Of a stretch of DNA of 64,000 nt, positions 34,689 to 47,389 are shown piece by piece. The first letter of the stretch is position 1; each line of letters begins with the position of its first letter. Position numbers and translations under genes: made by a program. This stretch comes from Vombatus ursinus (lineage: Eukaryota; Chordata; Mammalia; Diprotodontia; Vombatidae), in the NCBI RefSeq assembly GCF_900497805.2, contig NW_020954548.1, positions 12,193,984 to 12,257,983 of the forward strand, given 5' to 3'. Under the pieces are notes generated by a model, which worked only from the letters and a program-made list of their open reading frames with translations, had not been told where the DNA came from and made no database searches.

Positions 34689-35554
34689 TTGAGTCAACTT
34701 TTTTTTTTAATATTAATTTATTTATTTTTAGTTTCCAACATTCACTTCCACAAGATTTTGAGTTCTAAATTTTCTCCCCACCTCATCCCTCCCCTCACCC
34801 CAAGATGGCATGCATTCTGAATACCCCTTCCCCTAATCTGCCCTCCCTTCTATCTCTCCCTCCCTTCTCTTATCCCCCCCTTCTATTTTCCTGTAGGGTA
34901 GGATAGATTTCTATATCCCATTTCCTGTATTTCTTATTTCCCAGTTGCATGTGAAAACAATTTTTTTTAACTTTTGTTTTTAAAACTGTGGGTTCCAGAT
35001 TTTCTCCCTTCCTCCCTCCTCACCCACCCTCATTGAGAAGGCAAGTAACTCAATACAGGTTATACATGTGTAGTCATGCAAAACATTTCCATAGTATTCA
35101 TGTTATGAAAAACTAAGTATATTTCCCTTAAACCTATCCCGCCCCCAATTAATTCTATTCTCTCTTTTGACCCTGTCCCTCTTTAGAAGTGTTTGCTTCT
35201 GATTACCCCCTCCCCAAATCTGCCCTCCTCTCTATCATCCCCCTGCTCTCTTGTCCCCTTCCCCCACTATTTTCCCGTAGGGTAAGATAGATTTCCATAC
35301 CCAATTGAGTGTGTATGCTATTCCCCCCTTAAGCCAAATCCTATGAGAATAAGATTCACTCATTCCTTCTCACCTTCTCCTGTTTCCCCTCCACTGTAAA
35401 AGCCTTTTCTTGTCTTTTTCATGTGAGATAGTTTACCTCATTTTACTTCTCCCTTTCTCCTTCTCCCAGTATAATCCTCTTTCACCCCTTAATTTTAATT
35501 TAATTTAATTCTCCAGATATCACCCCTTCGTCAACTCACCCTGTGCCCTCTATC

Positions 35555-35610
35555 TATGTATCTATGTATCTATCTATACATATATACATACACACACACA
35601 CACACATAAT
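35555..35610 (+). repeat. (TATC)n/(AC)n short tandem repeat
   Basis: TCTATGTATCTATGTATCTA changing to TACATACACACACACACACA. It lies within the antisense HAL1 3' region. Confidence 0.85.
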
Positions 35611-36202
35611 AAATTGTCCCCTCCCATTACCTTAATACTGACAAAGGACTCATGAGTTACAAATATCATCTTGCCATGTAGGAATGTAAACAGTTCAACC
35701 TTATTAAGTCTCTTATGATTTCTCTTTCCTATTTACCTCTTCATGTTTCACTTGAGTCTTGTATTCGAAAGTTAAATTTTCTATTCAGTTCTGATCTTTT
35801 CATCAAGAATGCTTGAAAGTCATCTATTTCAATGAATGACCATTTTTTCCCCTGAAGGATTATACTCAGTTTTGCTGGGTAGGTGATTCTTTGTTGTAAT
35901 CCTATCTCCTTTGCCCTCCAGAATATTATATTCCAAGCCCTCTGGTCCCTTAATGTAGAAGCTGCTAAATCTCATGTTATCCTGATTGTGTTTCCACAAT
36001 ACTTGAATCGTTTCTTTCTGGCTGCCTGCAATATTTTCTCCTTGACCTGGGAACTCTGGAATTTGGCTACAATATTCCTAAGAGTTTTCCTTTGGGGATC
36101 TCTTTTAGGAGGAGATCGGTGGATTCTTACAATTTCTATTTTGCCCTCTGGTTCTAAAATATCAGGGCAGTTTTCCTTGATAATTTCTTGAAAGATAATG
36201 TC

Positions 36203-36342
36203 GGGGGCAGCTAGGTGGCACAGTGGATAGAGCACTGGACCTGAAGTCAGGAGGACCTGAGTTCAAATCCGGCCTCGGACCTTACTAGTTGTGTGACCCT
36301 GGGCAAGTCACTTAACCCCAACTGCCTAAAAAAAAAAAGAAA
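36203..36342 (+). mobile_element. Young-looking marsupial SINE inside HAL1 ORF1
   Basis: Complete short SINE: GGGGCAGCTAGGTGGCACAG head, AGTTCAAATCCGGCCTCGGA B box, TGTGTGACCCTGGGCAAGTC, then a poly-A tail. Flanked by a 13-bp duplication GAAAGATAATGTC at 36190-36202 and 36343-36355. It is the best-preserved SINE in the window. Confidence 0.95.
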
Positions 36343-36857
36343 GAAAGATAATGTCTAGGCTCTTTTTTTGACCATGGCTTTCAGACAGTTCAACAATTTT
36401 TAAATTCTCTCTCCTGGATCTATTTTCCAGGTCAGTTGTTTTTCTAATGAGATATTTCACATTCTCTTCTATTTTTTTCATTCTTTTGGATTTGTTTTAC
36501 AGTGTCTTGATTTCTCATAAAGTCACTAGCTTCTAATTGCTCCATTCTGATTTTTAAGGAAGTATTTTTTTTTTCAGTAAGCTTTTGGACTTCCTTTTCC
36601 ATTTGGCCAATTTTGCTTTTAGGGTATTTCTCCTCATTGGCTTTTTGGACCTCTTTTGCCATTTCAGTTAGGCTATTTTTAAAGTGTTACTTTCTTCAGT
36701 ATTTTTTGGGTCTCCTTTAGCAAGCTGTTGACTCATTTTTCATGACTTTCTTGCATCACTCTCAGTTCTTCCTCTACTTCTCTTACTTGCTTCTCAAAAT
36801 CCTTTTTGAGCTCTCCCATGGCCTGGGACCAATTCATATTTTTCTTGGAGGCTTTGG

Positions 36858-38595
36858 ATGTAGGAACTTTGACTTTGTTGTCTTCTTCTGATTGTATGTT
36901 TTGATCTTCTTTGTCACCAAAGTAAGATTCTATAGTCTGACTCTTTTTGTGCTACTTGCTCATGATCCCAGACAATTACTTGAGTTATAAACTCTTTGTT
37001 AAGGTAGGAGTCTGTTTCCAGTGTGGAGAATGTACTGTCCCAAGCTTCAGGGGTTTTGTGCAGCTGCTTTCAGAGATACTTCTAGGGACCTGAAAATTTT
37101 CAGTTCTTCCAAAGTGCTAAGATCAAAGGCGAGATGTTTACTCCTTTTCTGGCCTGTCTTCTGGTCTATGAGTGACCACAAGCACTCTTTTCTGTTTTGG
37201 AATTGTGAGGAGGATTCTCTCTCCACAGCCACTACAAGTTCCACCATGCCAGCACTCCTCCTTGCCCCAGGACCACCACCCAGAACTGTGACCCAGATCC
37301 AAGCACAGGCAAAGCAAGAGAATCCTGCACCAGCAGAGAGATCCCTGCAATCTCACTTGAATCAGCCACTTGATTACCCCTCAGTCTGTAGGCTGAAAGC
37401 TCTGGAAGCAGTCGCTGCCCCAGGGCCAGGCTCGGGGACTGGAGCTGGGACCATGACCTTGCTTCTCTCTCACCACCGCAGACACAGACTTTTCCTACTA
37501 ACCTTCTAAGCAGTCTTTGTCGTTCATGGGTTGAGAAGTCAGGAAATCGCCACAGCTGCATGTCATTCAGTCCTCTGAGGCCTGCTCCAGGTTTTCTGAG
37601 GCCTGTGCGCCCGCGCCAAACTGTGCTCCTCTCCCAGCTCGGCACGATATACCTTTCTGATCAACCATCCAGGTTGTCTTGGGCTGGAAATTTGTTTCAC
37701 TCTGTCTTTCTGTGGGTTCTGCTTGGATGTAGGAGCTTTGACTTTGTTTTCTTCTTCTAGTTGTTTGTTTTGATCTTCTTTGTCACCAAAGTAAGATTCT
37801 ATAGTCTGACTCTTTTTGCACTGCTTGCTCATGATCCCAGTCAGTTACTTGAGTTATAAACTCTTTGTTAAGATAGGAGTCTGCTTCCAGTGTGGAAAAT
37901 GTACTGCCCCAAGCTTCAGGGGTTTTGTGCAGCTGTTTTCAGAGATACTTCTAGGGACCCGAAAATTTTCAGTTCTTCCAAAGTGCTAAGATCAAAGGCG
38001 AGATGTTTACTCCTTTCCTGGCCTGTGCTCTGGTCTATGAGTGACCAGAAGCACTCTTTTTTGCCTTGGAACTGTGAGAAGGATTTCCTCTCCACCACCA
38101 CTACAAGCTTCACCATGCCAGTGCTCCTCCTCACCCCAGGACTGCCACCCAGAACTATGACCCAGATCCAAGCATGGGCAAAGCAAGAGAATCCTGCACC
38201 AGCAAAGAAATCCCTGCAATCCCCCTCTGATCAGCCACTAGATTCCCCCTCAGTTTGTGGGCCAGAAGCTCCAGAAGCAGCCACTGCCCTGGGGCTGTGC
38301 TAGATGGACTGGGGCTGGGACCGAGCTTCTCTCTCTCTCTTTTCCTACTGACCTTCTAAGTTGTCTTTGGTGTTCATGGGTTGAGAAGTCTGGAAACCAC
38401 CACAGCCATCCATGATTCAGTCCTCTGAGGACTGCTCTAGGTTTGCTGAGGCCTGTTTTCCCTGCACACCAAGGCCAAACTGCATTCCTCTCCCTGCCCA
38501 GTATGATATATCTTTCCGATCAATCACCCAGGTTGTCTTGGGCTGGAAATTTGTTTCACTCTGTCTTTTTGTGGGTTCTGCTCCTTTAGAATTTG
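36858..38595 (-). repeat. 869-bp tandem duplication in HAL1 5' region
   Basis: Two head-to-tail units with a constant offset of 869 bp (for example GTGTGGA at 37021 and 37890). Each unit covers 5' untranslated DNA and the first codons of ORF1. By eye about 8-10% of positions differ between units. The junction joins TGGGTTCTGCT to TGGATGTAGGAG. Confidence 0.9.
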
Positions 38596-38859
38596 TTTAG
38601 AGACATTTTTTACAGGTATTTGGAGGGGTTTGGGGGAGAGCTCAAGCAAGTCACTGCTTTTACTCTGCCATCTTGGCTCTGCCCCTTGGGTCAACTTTTA
38701 AGGAAATGTTTGGAATCAAAACAAATTGGCAACAGTAAGTTTTACATTAATCTCAAACATATTCGTTTTTCTGTAAGAAAGTTTCACATTCATACAATTC
38801 TATCACATGTATTGCCATCTACCATAACTTCTAGATGTCCTTATATATGTATAATACAT

Positions 38860-38965
38860 GATTTTAAAAATTTGAATCTCATCATCTTATACCTATCAGA
38901 TTGGCTAAAATGATAGAAGGCAAAAGTGACAAATGTTGGAGAATGTGAGATGGCCAGTACAAAGG
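38860..38965 (+). mobile_element. L1 3' fragment
   Basis: CTTATACCTATCAGATTGGC, TAAAATGATAGAAGGCAAAAG and GACAAATGTTGGAGAATGTG match the L1 ORF2 C-terminal region, also found in antisense near 49.5 kb. Short and diverged. Confidence 0.6.
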
Positions 38966-39169
38966 CACAGAGAAAAGACAAGAAACTCATGCATGAGGAA
39001 CAGAAAAACAATAAAAGACAATATGTGGGTATGTCTGTATATATAAATATATACATATATTTATATATGTAAAATTATGGTATATTTTATCTATGCATGA
39101 ATATACAGTATAAGGATAATGAGAATAAATACAAATGAATACATAGTAGTTAAGTACAAGGTAGTTTAA

Positions 39170-39385
39170 GAAAAAAGGCACTAGCAGTTGGGAGGATCAG
39201 GAAAGATTTTATGTAAAAGGTGATGCTTGAGTTTCATCTTGAAGGGAGAGTTGCAGATGAAAAAAAGGAGAACCAGGACAGTAGTGTCATGAAAACCAAG
39301 AAAGGAGAGATATAGGAGGAAAGGGTGATCAGTAGTGTCAAATGCATTAGATAGCTGATGAAGGATGAAGAACTAGTTGTGTATG
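39170..39385 (-). mobile_element. Probable antisense L2-type fragment
   Basis: GCAGTTGGGAGGATCAGGAAAG, AGTTTCATCTTGAAGGGAGA and TCAGTAGTGTCAAATGCATT resemble antisense L2-type DNA. An AT-rich TATA tract lies just before it (39030-39080). Confidence 0.45.
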
Positions 39386-40602
39386 TGAAATTTAAAGCTT
39401 GGGCTTCCTAAATCTAGACCTACCACATTATCCTGTAGATGAGAGCTTTGCCTCTTCCTAGTATCCCATCATTTAGAATTTACAGGGAGGCACTGCTCAA
39501 AGGAAAGAAGAAACTACAAGCTTTCCAGATGGTGTTGAGTTTCATAAAACAAAGTAGAAAATTCCTAATCCCGTTGTGTCTTGTACATTTTGAAATTAAC
39601 AACTGGGAACAAAGCACAAGCCACACAGTTGATAAAAGCAAAAATTCTGTCATGCCTACTCTCTGGACATAAAGACCAATTTAAAAATAGGAGTTGGGTA
39701 AAAATGTTGCAATTACTTCCCATGACAAACAAATGGAACACAAACTGCTGATCCTTTTTTCCATGAGGCACCTGTCCACTCTGAAAATGAAAATTTACAG
39801 AACAGCTGAGGCCACTGAGAAGCCACAAATTATACTTTATCTACCACAATGTGATGGTGATGCACTATAGTGGAAGTTTATCAAAATAACTAGGCAAAGA
39901 AAAGAGAGGCAAGTGGAACGGCAAAAGATGAATTGAAGTACCAGCAGTATCCTCATCGCTAAAATGGATATGATCATAACATGTCCTAGTGGTTTCAGAG
40001 AAATACTAAGAAAATAAAATAATAGAAAATTAAAATTTTAAGCCCACATTATTGTCAGCACTTTATTTGGTGACACAAAATGATTGCTCCAAGTTGTACT
40101 GGCAAATTAGCTTTCCCATCTACCATCTAATCTAGCCCTATCAAAAAACTATCTGATATCTTCTTGCTAATCTCATCTTACTCTGTTTCAAAATGATCCC
40201 ACAACTAGATTTCAGACTGGCATAGCCGTAGGTATCATGTCTAATATCTTTAGGAAGTTTGATATTAATTTGAACAAAACTACATTAAATTATCTGTGTT
40301 TAATGACCATTTTTCATCTAGTACATTAATACAATAAAAAAATATTAGGTATCCCCAAACTATAACAGCTCCTTCACCTTGTACCACATTGTACTGATGT
40401 TAATAATGTCTACCATGACTATCTTAACATATTTTTAAAAGATCTGTTTCTCCATTTCATGCTTTTTTTAAAAGTGATCACTTTGATGCAAAAATTAAGG
40501 GACCTTTCTGGTGTCATTTTTGCCATTTTCATAGTAAAAATTACTTGTTATTTACATGCATTTTCCTATATATTCTACATGTCTCCTAAAATAAGTATGA
40601 AA

Positions 40603-43600
40603 GGGACTTCCGCTTCTGGGAGCCAAGATGGCAGAGTAAGAGGTGAATCTCCCTTACTCTCCCTTATTAACCCCTGAAAATCCAGAAAATATCACCCCAG
40701 GAAAAACCCTGGAACAGCTGAACCAGAAGAAAGATGGAGTGTAGCAGTCCAGTAGCCCAGGTAGCTTGAAGGATTAACTGGAAAGGACCCTCTTACCTTG
40801 GCTGGGGAGCAGTACAGAACAGGAGGCATCCTGGCAAGCTAGTGGAAAGTTCCACCTCAGCATACCAGGAGGAGATCCTGAAGCTCAGGTGGTAGAGCAG
40901 GTAAACACCAACACCTGGACCCCAAGTGCCTCACTGAGGGCTGGGGAACCAGTAGAAACCAGCTCAGAAAACCACCAGGTGCCTTGGTATTCTACAGCAA
41001 CCAGCTCTCCCAGTGCCTCAGCAAAACTAAGGGAATCAATGCTCCAAGGGGCCCCAGGCAGATAAGCACCCTACAACATCCATCTGAAAAGAGTTGAAGA
41101 AAGCAAAAGGAAGGAAAGGCCTGGGTGAGCAAGAAATCTCCAAGAGCCACACTACCTAATCCTACCCCTACAGTTCTAGTATTGTTGTTTCCAGCCCAAC
41201 ACCAGGCAAGCTACCAGAATCCTACAGCCTCCAACTGCCAACACTGGAGGCCCCAGAACACAAAACCATCGACCAGGCCCTAGGTTCCCAACACAAGAAG
41301 CTCGAGTCAGTGCCCTCTGCTCCCCAGCAGGAGAGCCCAATCTCTTTAAAGGCCAGGAAATAAGAAAACACCCTGAGCAAAAAGAAACGTACCATAGATT
41401 CTTATTATGGGAAGAGTGAAGATCAAGGCAGAAATTCTGAAGCGGACAATATTGTCAACAAACCCACATGTGGAACCTCAAAAGGGAATGTGAACTGGTG
41501 TGAAGCCCAAAAAGCCTTCTTAGAAGAGCACAAGAAGGATTTTAAAAGTCAAATGAGAGCGGTAGAAGAAAAAAAATGGGAAAAGAAATAAGAGGTATGC
41601 AAGAAAGAGTCAATAGCTTGGAAAAGGAAGGACAAAAATTAACTACAGAAAACAATTCCTTGAAAAACACAACTGGCCAACTGGAAAAAAAGTATACTGA
41701 AGAAAACAAGTCCCTAAAAAATACAATTGGCCAAATGGGGAAGGAGGTACAAAATCTAATAGAAGAAAACAATTTGTTAAAAATTAGAATTGAGCAAATG
41801 GAAGCTAATGACTCTATGAGAGAGCAAGAATCAGTCAGACAAAAACAAAAGAATGAAAAAATAGACGAAAATGTAAAATATCTCACTGGTAAAACAACTG
41901 GAAAATCGATCCAGGAGAGACAATTTAAAAATTATTAGTCTACCTGAAAATCACGATGAAAAAAAAGAGTCTGGACAGTATCTTTCAGGAAATCATAAAG
42001 GAAAACTGCCCTAAGGTCCTAGAACCAGAGGGTAAAATAGCCATAGAAAGAATCCTCAGATCACCTCCTGAAAGAGATACCAAATTGAAAACACCAAGGA
42101 ATATAGTAGCCAAATTCCAAAATTACCAGGTCAAAGAGAAAATACTGCAAGTAGCCAGAAAGAAACAATTTAAATATCGTGGAACCACAGTCAGGATTAC
42201 ACAGGAACTTGCAGCTTCTACATTAAAAGACCATAGGGCATAGAATATGATATTCTGTAAGGCAAAGGACCTTGGCTTACAACCAGGGATCAACTACCTA
42301 GTGAAAATGAATATGATCTTTCAGGGGAAGAGATGGATACTCAACAAAATAGGGGACTTCCATACCTTCCTAATAAAAAGACCAGAGCTCAACAGAAAAT
42401 TTGATTGTCAAATACAAGACTCAAGAGAGACATAAAAAGGTAAATGGGACAGAAAGAAACAACATTCTATTAATAAGGGCAAACTGTTAACATCCGTATA
42501 AGGGAAGATAACACTTGTAACTCTTGAGAACTGTACTGTTATTACACCATGTTAAATAAAGGGTGTGGGTAAACTGACTTTGATGTAATGATGAAAAAAG
42601 TCTAATCAAGTGTGTTAAATGGATCCAAGTAAGTGAATTGATCTGATCTAATCATAATTGTGAATGTGATATATGAATGTAATGGAATACTATTGTGCTA
42701 TAAGAAATGATGAACAGTCAGACTTCAGATAAACCTGGAAAGACTTGTATGGACTGATGCTGAGTGAAGTGAGCAGAACCAGAAGAACATTGTACACAGT
42801 AACAGCCACATTGAGTGATGACTGACTTTGATAGACTTTACCCCTCTCAGCAATACAAGGATCTAAGACATCTCCAAAAGCCTTATGATGGAAAATGCTA
42901 TCCACATCCAAAGAAAGAACTATGGAGTTTGAATGCAGATCGAAGCATAATATTTGCTATTTTTTTCTTCTGTTGTGTTTTGTTTCCTCTTTCTGGTAGT
43001 TCCTCCTATTAGTTCTAATTCTTACTTATAACATCACTAATGTGAAAATATGTTTAATAGGAATGTATATGTATAGCCTATATTAAATTGCACACTGTCT
43101 TTGGGGAGGGAGGTAAGGAGGGAGAGGGAGAAAAAGTTAAAACTCAAAAGCTTATGGAAGTGATTTATGATAATTCAAAATAAATTAATAAAACATTTTG
43201 AAAAAACAAAACAAAAAAAAAAGAAAAAATCTAATCAAGTAGGTTAAATGGATCCAAGTAAGTGAATTAATCTGATCTAAGAAAATGTACTGAGAGAAAA
43301 GGAAAGGAGGACTCAGACAAGGGTAAATTACATCACAGGAAAAGGTACAAAAACCTATTACAGCAGAGGAAAAGAAGGGAGGGAGATGAGCATTGTTTGA
43401 ACCTTACTCTCATCATATTTGGCTTAAGAAGGGAATAACATAATCAGTTAGGTACAGAAAGCTAACATGCCCTATAGGCAGTAGGAGGGAAAAAGGAGGA
43501 AGAAAAGGGAGGAAGCTAATAGAAGGGAGATGGGACTAAGGTAGGTGGCGGTCAAAAGCAAAACATTAGTGAGGAGAGAAAAGGAGAAAGGAGAAAGAAA

Positions 43601-44202
43601 AGTATAAAGGGGGGGAGGATGAACAGAAAGACACAGACAGTTATCATAATTGTGAACGTGATATATGAATGTAATGGAATACTACTGTGCTATAAGAAAT
43701 GATGAACAGGCAGACTTCAGATAAGCCTGGAAAGACTTGTATAGTTTGATGCTAAGTGAAGTGAGCAGAACCAGGAGTACACAGTAACAGCCACGTTGAG
43801 TGATGACTGACTTTGATAGACTTAACCCCTCTCAGCAATACAAGGATCTAAGACATCTCCAAAAGCCTCATGATGGAAAATGCTATCCACATCCAAAGAA
43901 AGAGCTATGGAGTTTACATGCAGATCAAAGCATACTATTTGCTATTTTTTTCTTCTGTTGTGTTTTGTTTCCTCTTTCTGGTGGTTCCTCCTATTAATTC
44001 TAATTCTTACTTACAACATCACTAATGTAAAAATACGTTTAATAAGAATATATATGTATAGCCTATATTAGATTGCATGCTCTCTTTGGGATGGGAGGTT
44101 AGGAGGGAGGGGGAGAAAAATTTAAAACTCAAAAGCTTATGGAAGTGATTGTTGATAAATCAAAAGAAATTAATAAAAAAAAGAAAAAAGAGAAAAAATA
44201 AA
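40603..44202 (+). mobile_element. HAL1 (half-L1) LINE with two tandem 3' ends
   Basis: The whole block is flanked by a 16-bp target-site duplication TAAAATAAGTATGAAA (40587-40602 and 44203-44218). It begins GGGACTTCCGCTTCTGGGAG with CCAAGATGGCAGAGTAAG. ORF1 pieces run from about 41360 to 42435: a coiled coil (ENNSLKNTTGQLEKK..., 41576-41938) and the C-terminal domain (FQEIIKENCPKVLEPEGK... to QIQDSRET). No ORF2 follows, only its final codons and 3' region. That 3' region occurs twice: 42598-43200, then A-rich DNA, then 43228-44195. ORF1 is broken at more than one place. Confidence 0.9.
43228..44195 (+). repeat. Second 3' end of the HAL1, longer version
   Basis: Repeats the unit at 42598-43200 (both start TCTAATCAAGT...GTTAAATGGATCC). 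It carries about 360 bp (43278-43645) that the first unit lacks, so the first unit has an internal deletion. Both contain GTAATGGAATACTA and a shared 65-codon frame near their ends. The A-rich junction at 43196-43227 looks like a retained poly-A tail. Confidence 0.9.
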
Positions 44203-44219
44203 TAAAATAAGTATGAAAA

Positions 44220-46290
44220 CAAGTTGAATTGCAATGCAACACATGTGGCTTGTTTTTTTTTTTCCCAAAGTAGGGGAAAATTTTCTAATATAAAGCAGAA
44301 AACTAAAATATTTTGAGTGGTTTTCTAGGAAAGTAAGACATTTTTCTCTATGGAATAAAGAGATATGAAGAATAAAATCTTAATAACATTTCTGTTAAAA
44401 ATTATCATCAAATTAGTTTATTATACTTCCTTTTCTTTTCAAGTTAATATCTAGGTTAGCACATATTAGCATATTTTTGAAGAATGGAAAATTTATGGCA
44501 ACTAGTTAAAGAAGTAAGTTTAATTATTGAATATTAAGAAGCTACCTTATATTTTTAAGCACTGTTCACTACCAGAATCATTATTCTAGTATTACCTTTC
44601 CTTAATCAAAGAAAAATCAAACTCATGATCTGAGGGCAGGAAGAAAACATAATCTAAATTATCAACAATGGTAGAGGCATGGTTCACTGTTGAAGCAATA
44701 TTTCTGTTAGCTTTGAGAACTGATCATGGCACCAACTTTGAACATCTTGTCTTATTAGAAGCCAAAATGACACAAGGAAAATGCCAGTGGAGAAAGGATA
44801 TATCATATAATTACAGCAGAGCTGTAACTAGGAAAATTAATTTTAAAGCATACAACAGATACTTTGTAGGGTTAAGAATATAATAAATATCTTTTGTTTT
44901 TAAAGCTTTACAGATTCTCTTTTAAAACATTGCTCACAATAACAGGTTTTATACAAGTAACAGAATTTTTACAAAAAGAATTTAAATTCAATTGCTATTT
45001 CATACATTAACCATATCTAGAACTAAAGTAGACACCTTAATGCAAATTTATATTAGAACTAATTTAAAGCCAACTCTAAAAAAGCACACACACATCTGAA
45101 TCTTGCAATAATCTGAGTCAAAGAAATGTTTGATATGACTAATATGCATGTTGATATTTTAATGACAGACATACTTGGAAGATAATGTGATACAAAGAAT
45201 AAATGTTCTGTTGGAAATTTAAGCTTATGTGATATATTAGGACAATAATTTGTTAGAAACAGAAAACATTTCTAACAGAAGCTTTTCAGATCATGTTTTC
45301 TTATTTTAAAATATTCCTCTGGCATGATGCCAAGAGAATTTGAGAACAGCATATAAGGAGTATGATTTTACTGTACACAGTGTTCTAAATGATAATAATA
45401 GTTTCTTGCAAAGTCTAATATAAGACATAGACATTCTGTTAACAAATATCACTTGGTTGATCTAGAAGATAGGACATAGAAATAAGACAGTCACGTCCAA
45501 TTCCACATGGATTCTCAGCTCAGATCCTGGTTTTTGCACAGTTTACCTTGCGAACATGATCCGAGTGACATTTCACAAATTCCTGGATAAATGTTGCTAT
45601 ACTCTGCCAGCAGAGAGACAGGCTATGTCATGCACAGATCAATAATAGCACCGTGTTTCATCAGCCTCAAAATCAGAAGTGCTTCATCTGGCAAAAGCCA
45701 TGGCCCTTGAGAATCTGACATATAAACTGAATACTCTACAAGGGATGTCTACTATACAAACTTCTGAGGTAAAGCATCATGTAATTCACAGTGAAACAGA
45801 ATAACAAAAGCAGTTTTTAAATGTGTTACTTATAGAGAAGCAAATACAAGTCATCTAGGGGGATACTTAATAAAGGAAATGAAGTTCAATGTAAATTAAG
45901 TTCATTGTAAATTAAGCTATTAATATAAAGTAAGCTATTTTAAATTCCACATAGTTCCTGACTAAAAATATGACTCCAGTAAAATTTAAATGTACTTTAT
46001 GAATAACTAGAACATGACAATGGATAAAATCCCTAGATTATGTGCACAGAATTACAGGAAACATAAATCTACATAACACATAACATATTTACTGTTATTT
46101 CATAACATATTACACTTTTGTTTGAATTTCAAAGATCTGACTCATTTTCTTTTAAGTAGTCCATATGTCCTTGAAACTCTTATGTTAAATAAACATGACA
46201 TAATACCCACACCAAAGATTTTTGATACAGTAACTTCTTTGTGGAGGTTTTTGTTGTTCTTACTATTTTTGTCCTTAATTTCAGTCTGAC
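44220..46290. other. Unassigned intronic DNA
   Basis: About 2 kb of AT-rich intron with no recognised repeat. The part from 45480 to 45760 is more GC-balanced and has neither repeat features nor an obvious frame. Confidence 0.5.
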
Positions 46291-46299
46291 ACTTGGGGA

Positions 46300-47100
46300 A
46301 TATCAGATGGAAACAGGATTCAATTCAGTAAAGGTCCCTATGCACCAGGGTATATAAAAGTTTAGCTAAGACAGTTCAAATCCCCTTCTCATAAGGTTTC
46401 TAATCTTGTTGGGGGGATAAGACACATATAGATAAATATACTCTACTATTTAAATAGTTCTACAATCTCAGCTACATGTATATTCCTTGCAATGATGCAT
46501 GTAACTGTCTCTGGATATGATGAGACTCTTTTTCATATCCTCTCACAATTCACCACAGGGAGTCCATTTCATCTGCTGGCGAGCCTCCTTGACTATTCTG
46601 GGCATCCTGAAGATACAAGTGGAGAACAGTTATACTTTACTCTCGACACAATGGGCCCATCTTGTTTTTCAATCATATGTTTCTTTGGTGACACTTTTTA
46701 CGCCAACTCTTTGTAGTCCTTTTGCTAGTGTTGTGGCCTGCTCACACTCATCATCTGCCTCTCCATTCCCTTCTGAGTAACACTAATTATTAACATCATG
46801 TCAGGAATGTGCTCATATAGATGACCATAATGCAAAGCAATACACAGAGAAGTCCATAACAAAGTGCTATATAACTTGGAGAAAGGTAATAAGAAACAGG
46901 ATGTGAGAAGGGAGTTGGGGGGGAGGTAGAGGGAAGGGGAGTGCAAGAAATTCCCATTCATGGGAAACAAAAGAGAAAAACTAGAAGGCAAAGAATGAGC
47001 ATGAGACTACGGAGGACATTAAGGTAATGAGTGGGTTGTAGTGACAGATAATATAGGACAAAGAAAAGGAAACAGGTTGTGGTGCACCTTGATGCCAGGA
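46300..47100 (-). mobile_element. Antisense L2-type DNA, degraded
   Basis: A decayed antisense L2 tail near 46305-46430 (CCCTATGCACCAGGGTATAT; GGTTTCTAATCTTGTTGGGG) and purine-rich L2-like DNA at 46850-47100. The middle (46440-46790) is unassigned. Confidence 0.4.
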
Positions 47101-47389
47101 AGTAGACTTAATCTGACAGGCAGATGAAAACTATTATAATTTGCCTAAATTCTAGAAAAGTATATGCTGATCTTGGAGATTATTTTGACCAGCAGTAGAT
47201 ATGCTCAGTAGGCAAGGCAGGCTTAAACTGAGTAGGCAAATTTTCAATCATGCTTCTGATGCCTATTAACTTTTTAAACTAATCAACTCTCTAGTCAAAT
47301 ATAAAACTTTTGTTGTTAGGCTTCAAGAGCAAAACACACAATTACAGAATTTAAGGAATTTAAAATGATTCTCATTTGCCTGTAAGATT

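Larger units (their letters stand above)
34700..38685 (-). mobile_element. HAL1 (half-L1) LINE with doubled 5' unit
   Basis: Antisense element of 4.0 kb. The 5' end is at 38685 (GGGGCAGAGCCAAGATGGCAG on the minus strand). ORF1 pieces carry MSKQCKKSQTIESYFGDKEDQN at about 37832, a coiled coil at 36662-36444 and the C-terminal domain FQEIIKENCPDILEPEGK... at 36190-35972. The 3' region to 34704 follows directly, with no ORF2, as in half-L1 elements. ORF1 has several stops and frameshifts. Positions 36858-37726 and 37727-38595 are tandem copies. Flanked by TTGAGTCAACTTTT / TTGGGTCAACTTTT. A SINE interrupts it at 36203. Confidence 0.88.

Noticed and set aside
36203-36280. Possible tRNA gene (A and B boxes)
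   Set aside because: This is the tRNA-derived head of a SINE, with flanking duplication and poly-A; it does not form a functional tRNA gene. The same holds for the heads at 19032, 12669, 21693 and 34551.
37021-38303. 162- and 137-codon plus-strand frames similar to each other
   Set aside because: Their similarity comes from the 869-bp tandem duplication of HAL1 5' DNA. They are antisense to the element and not conserved genes.
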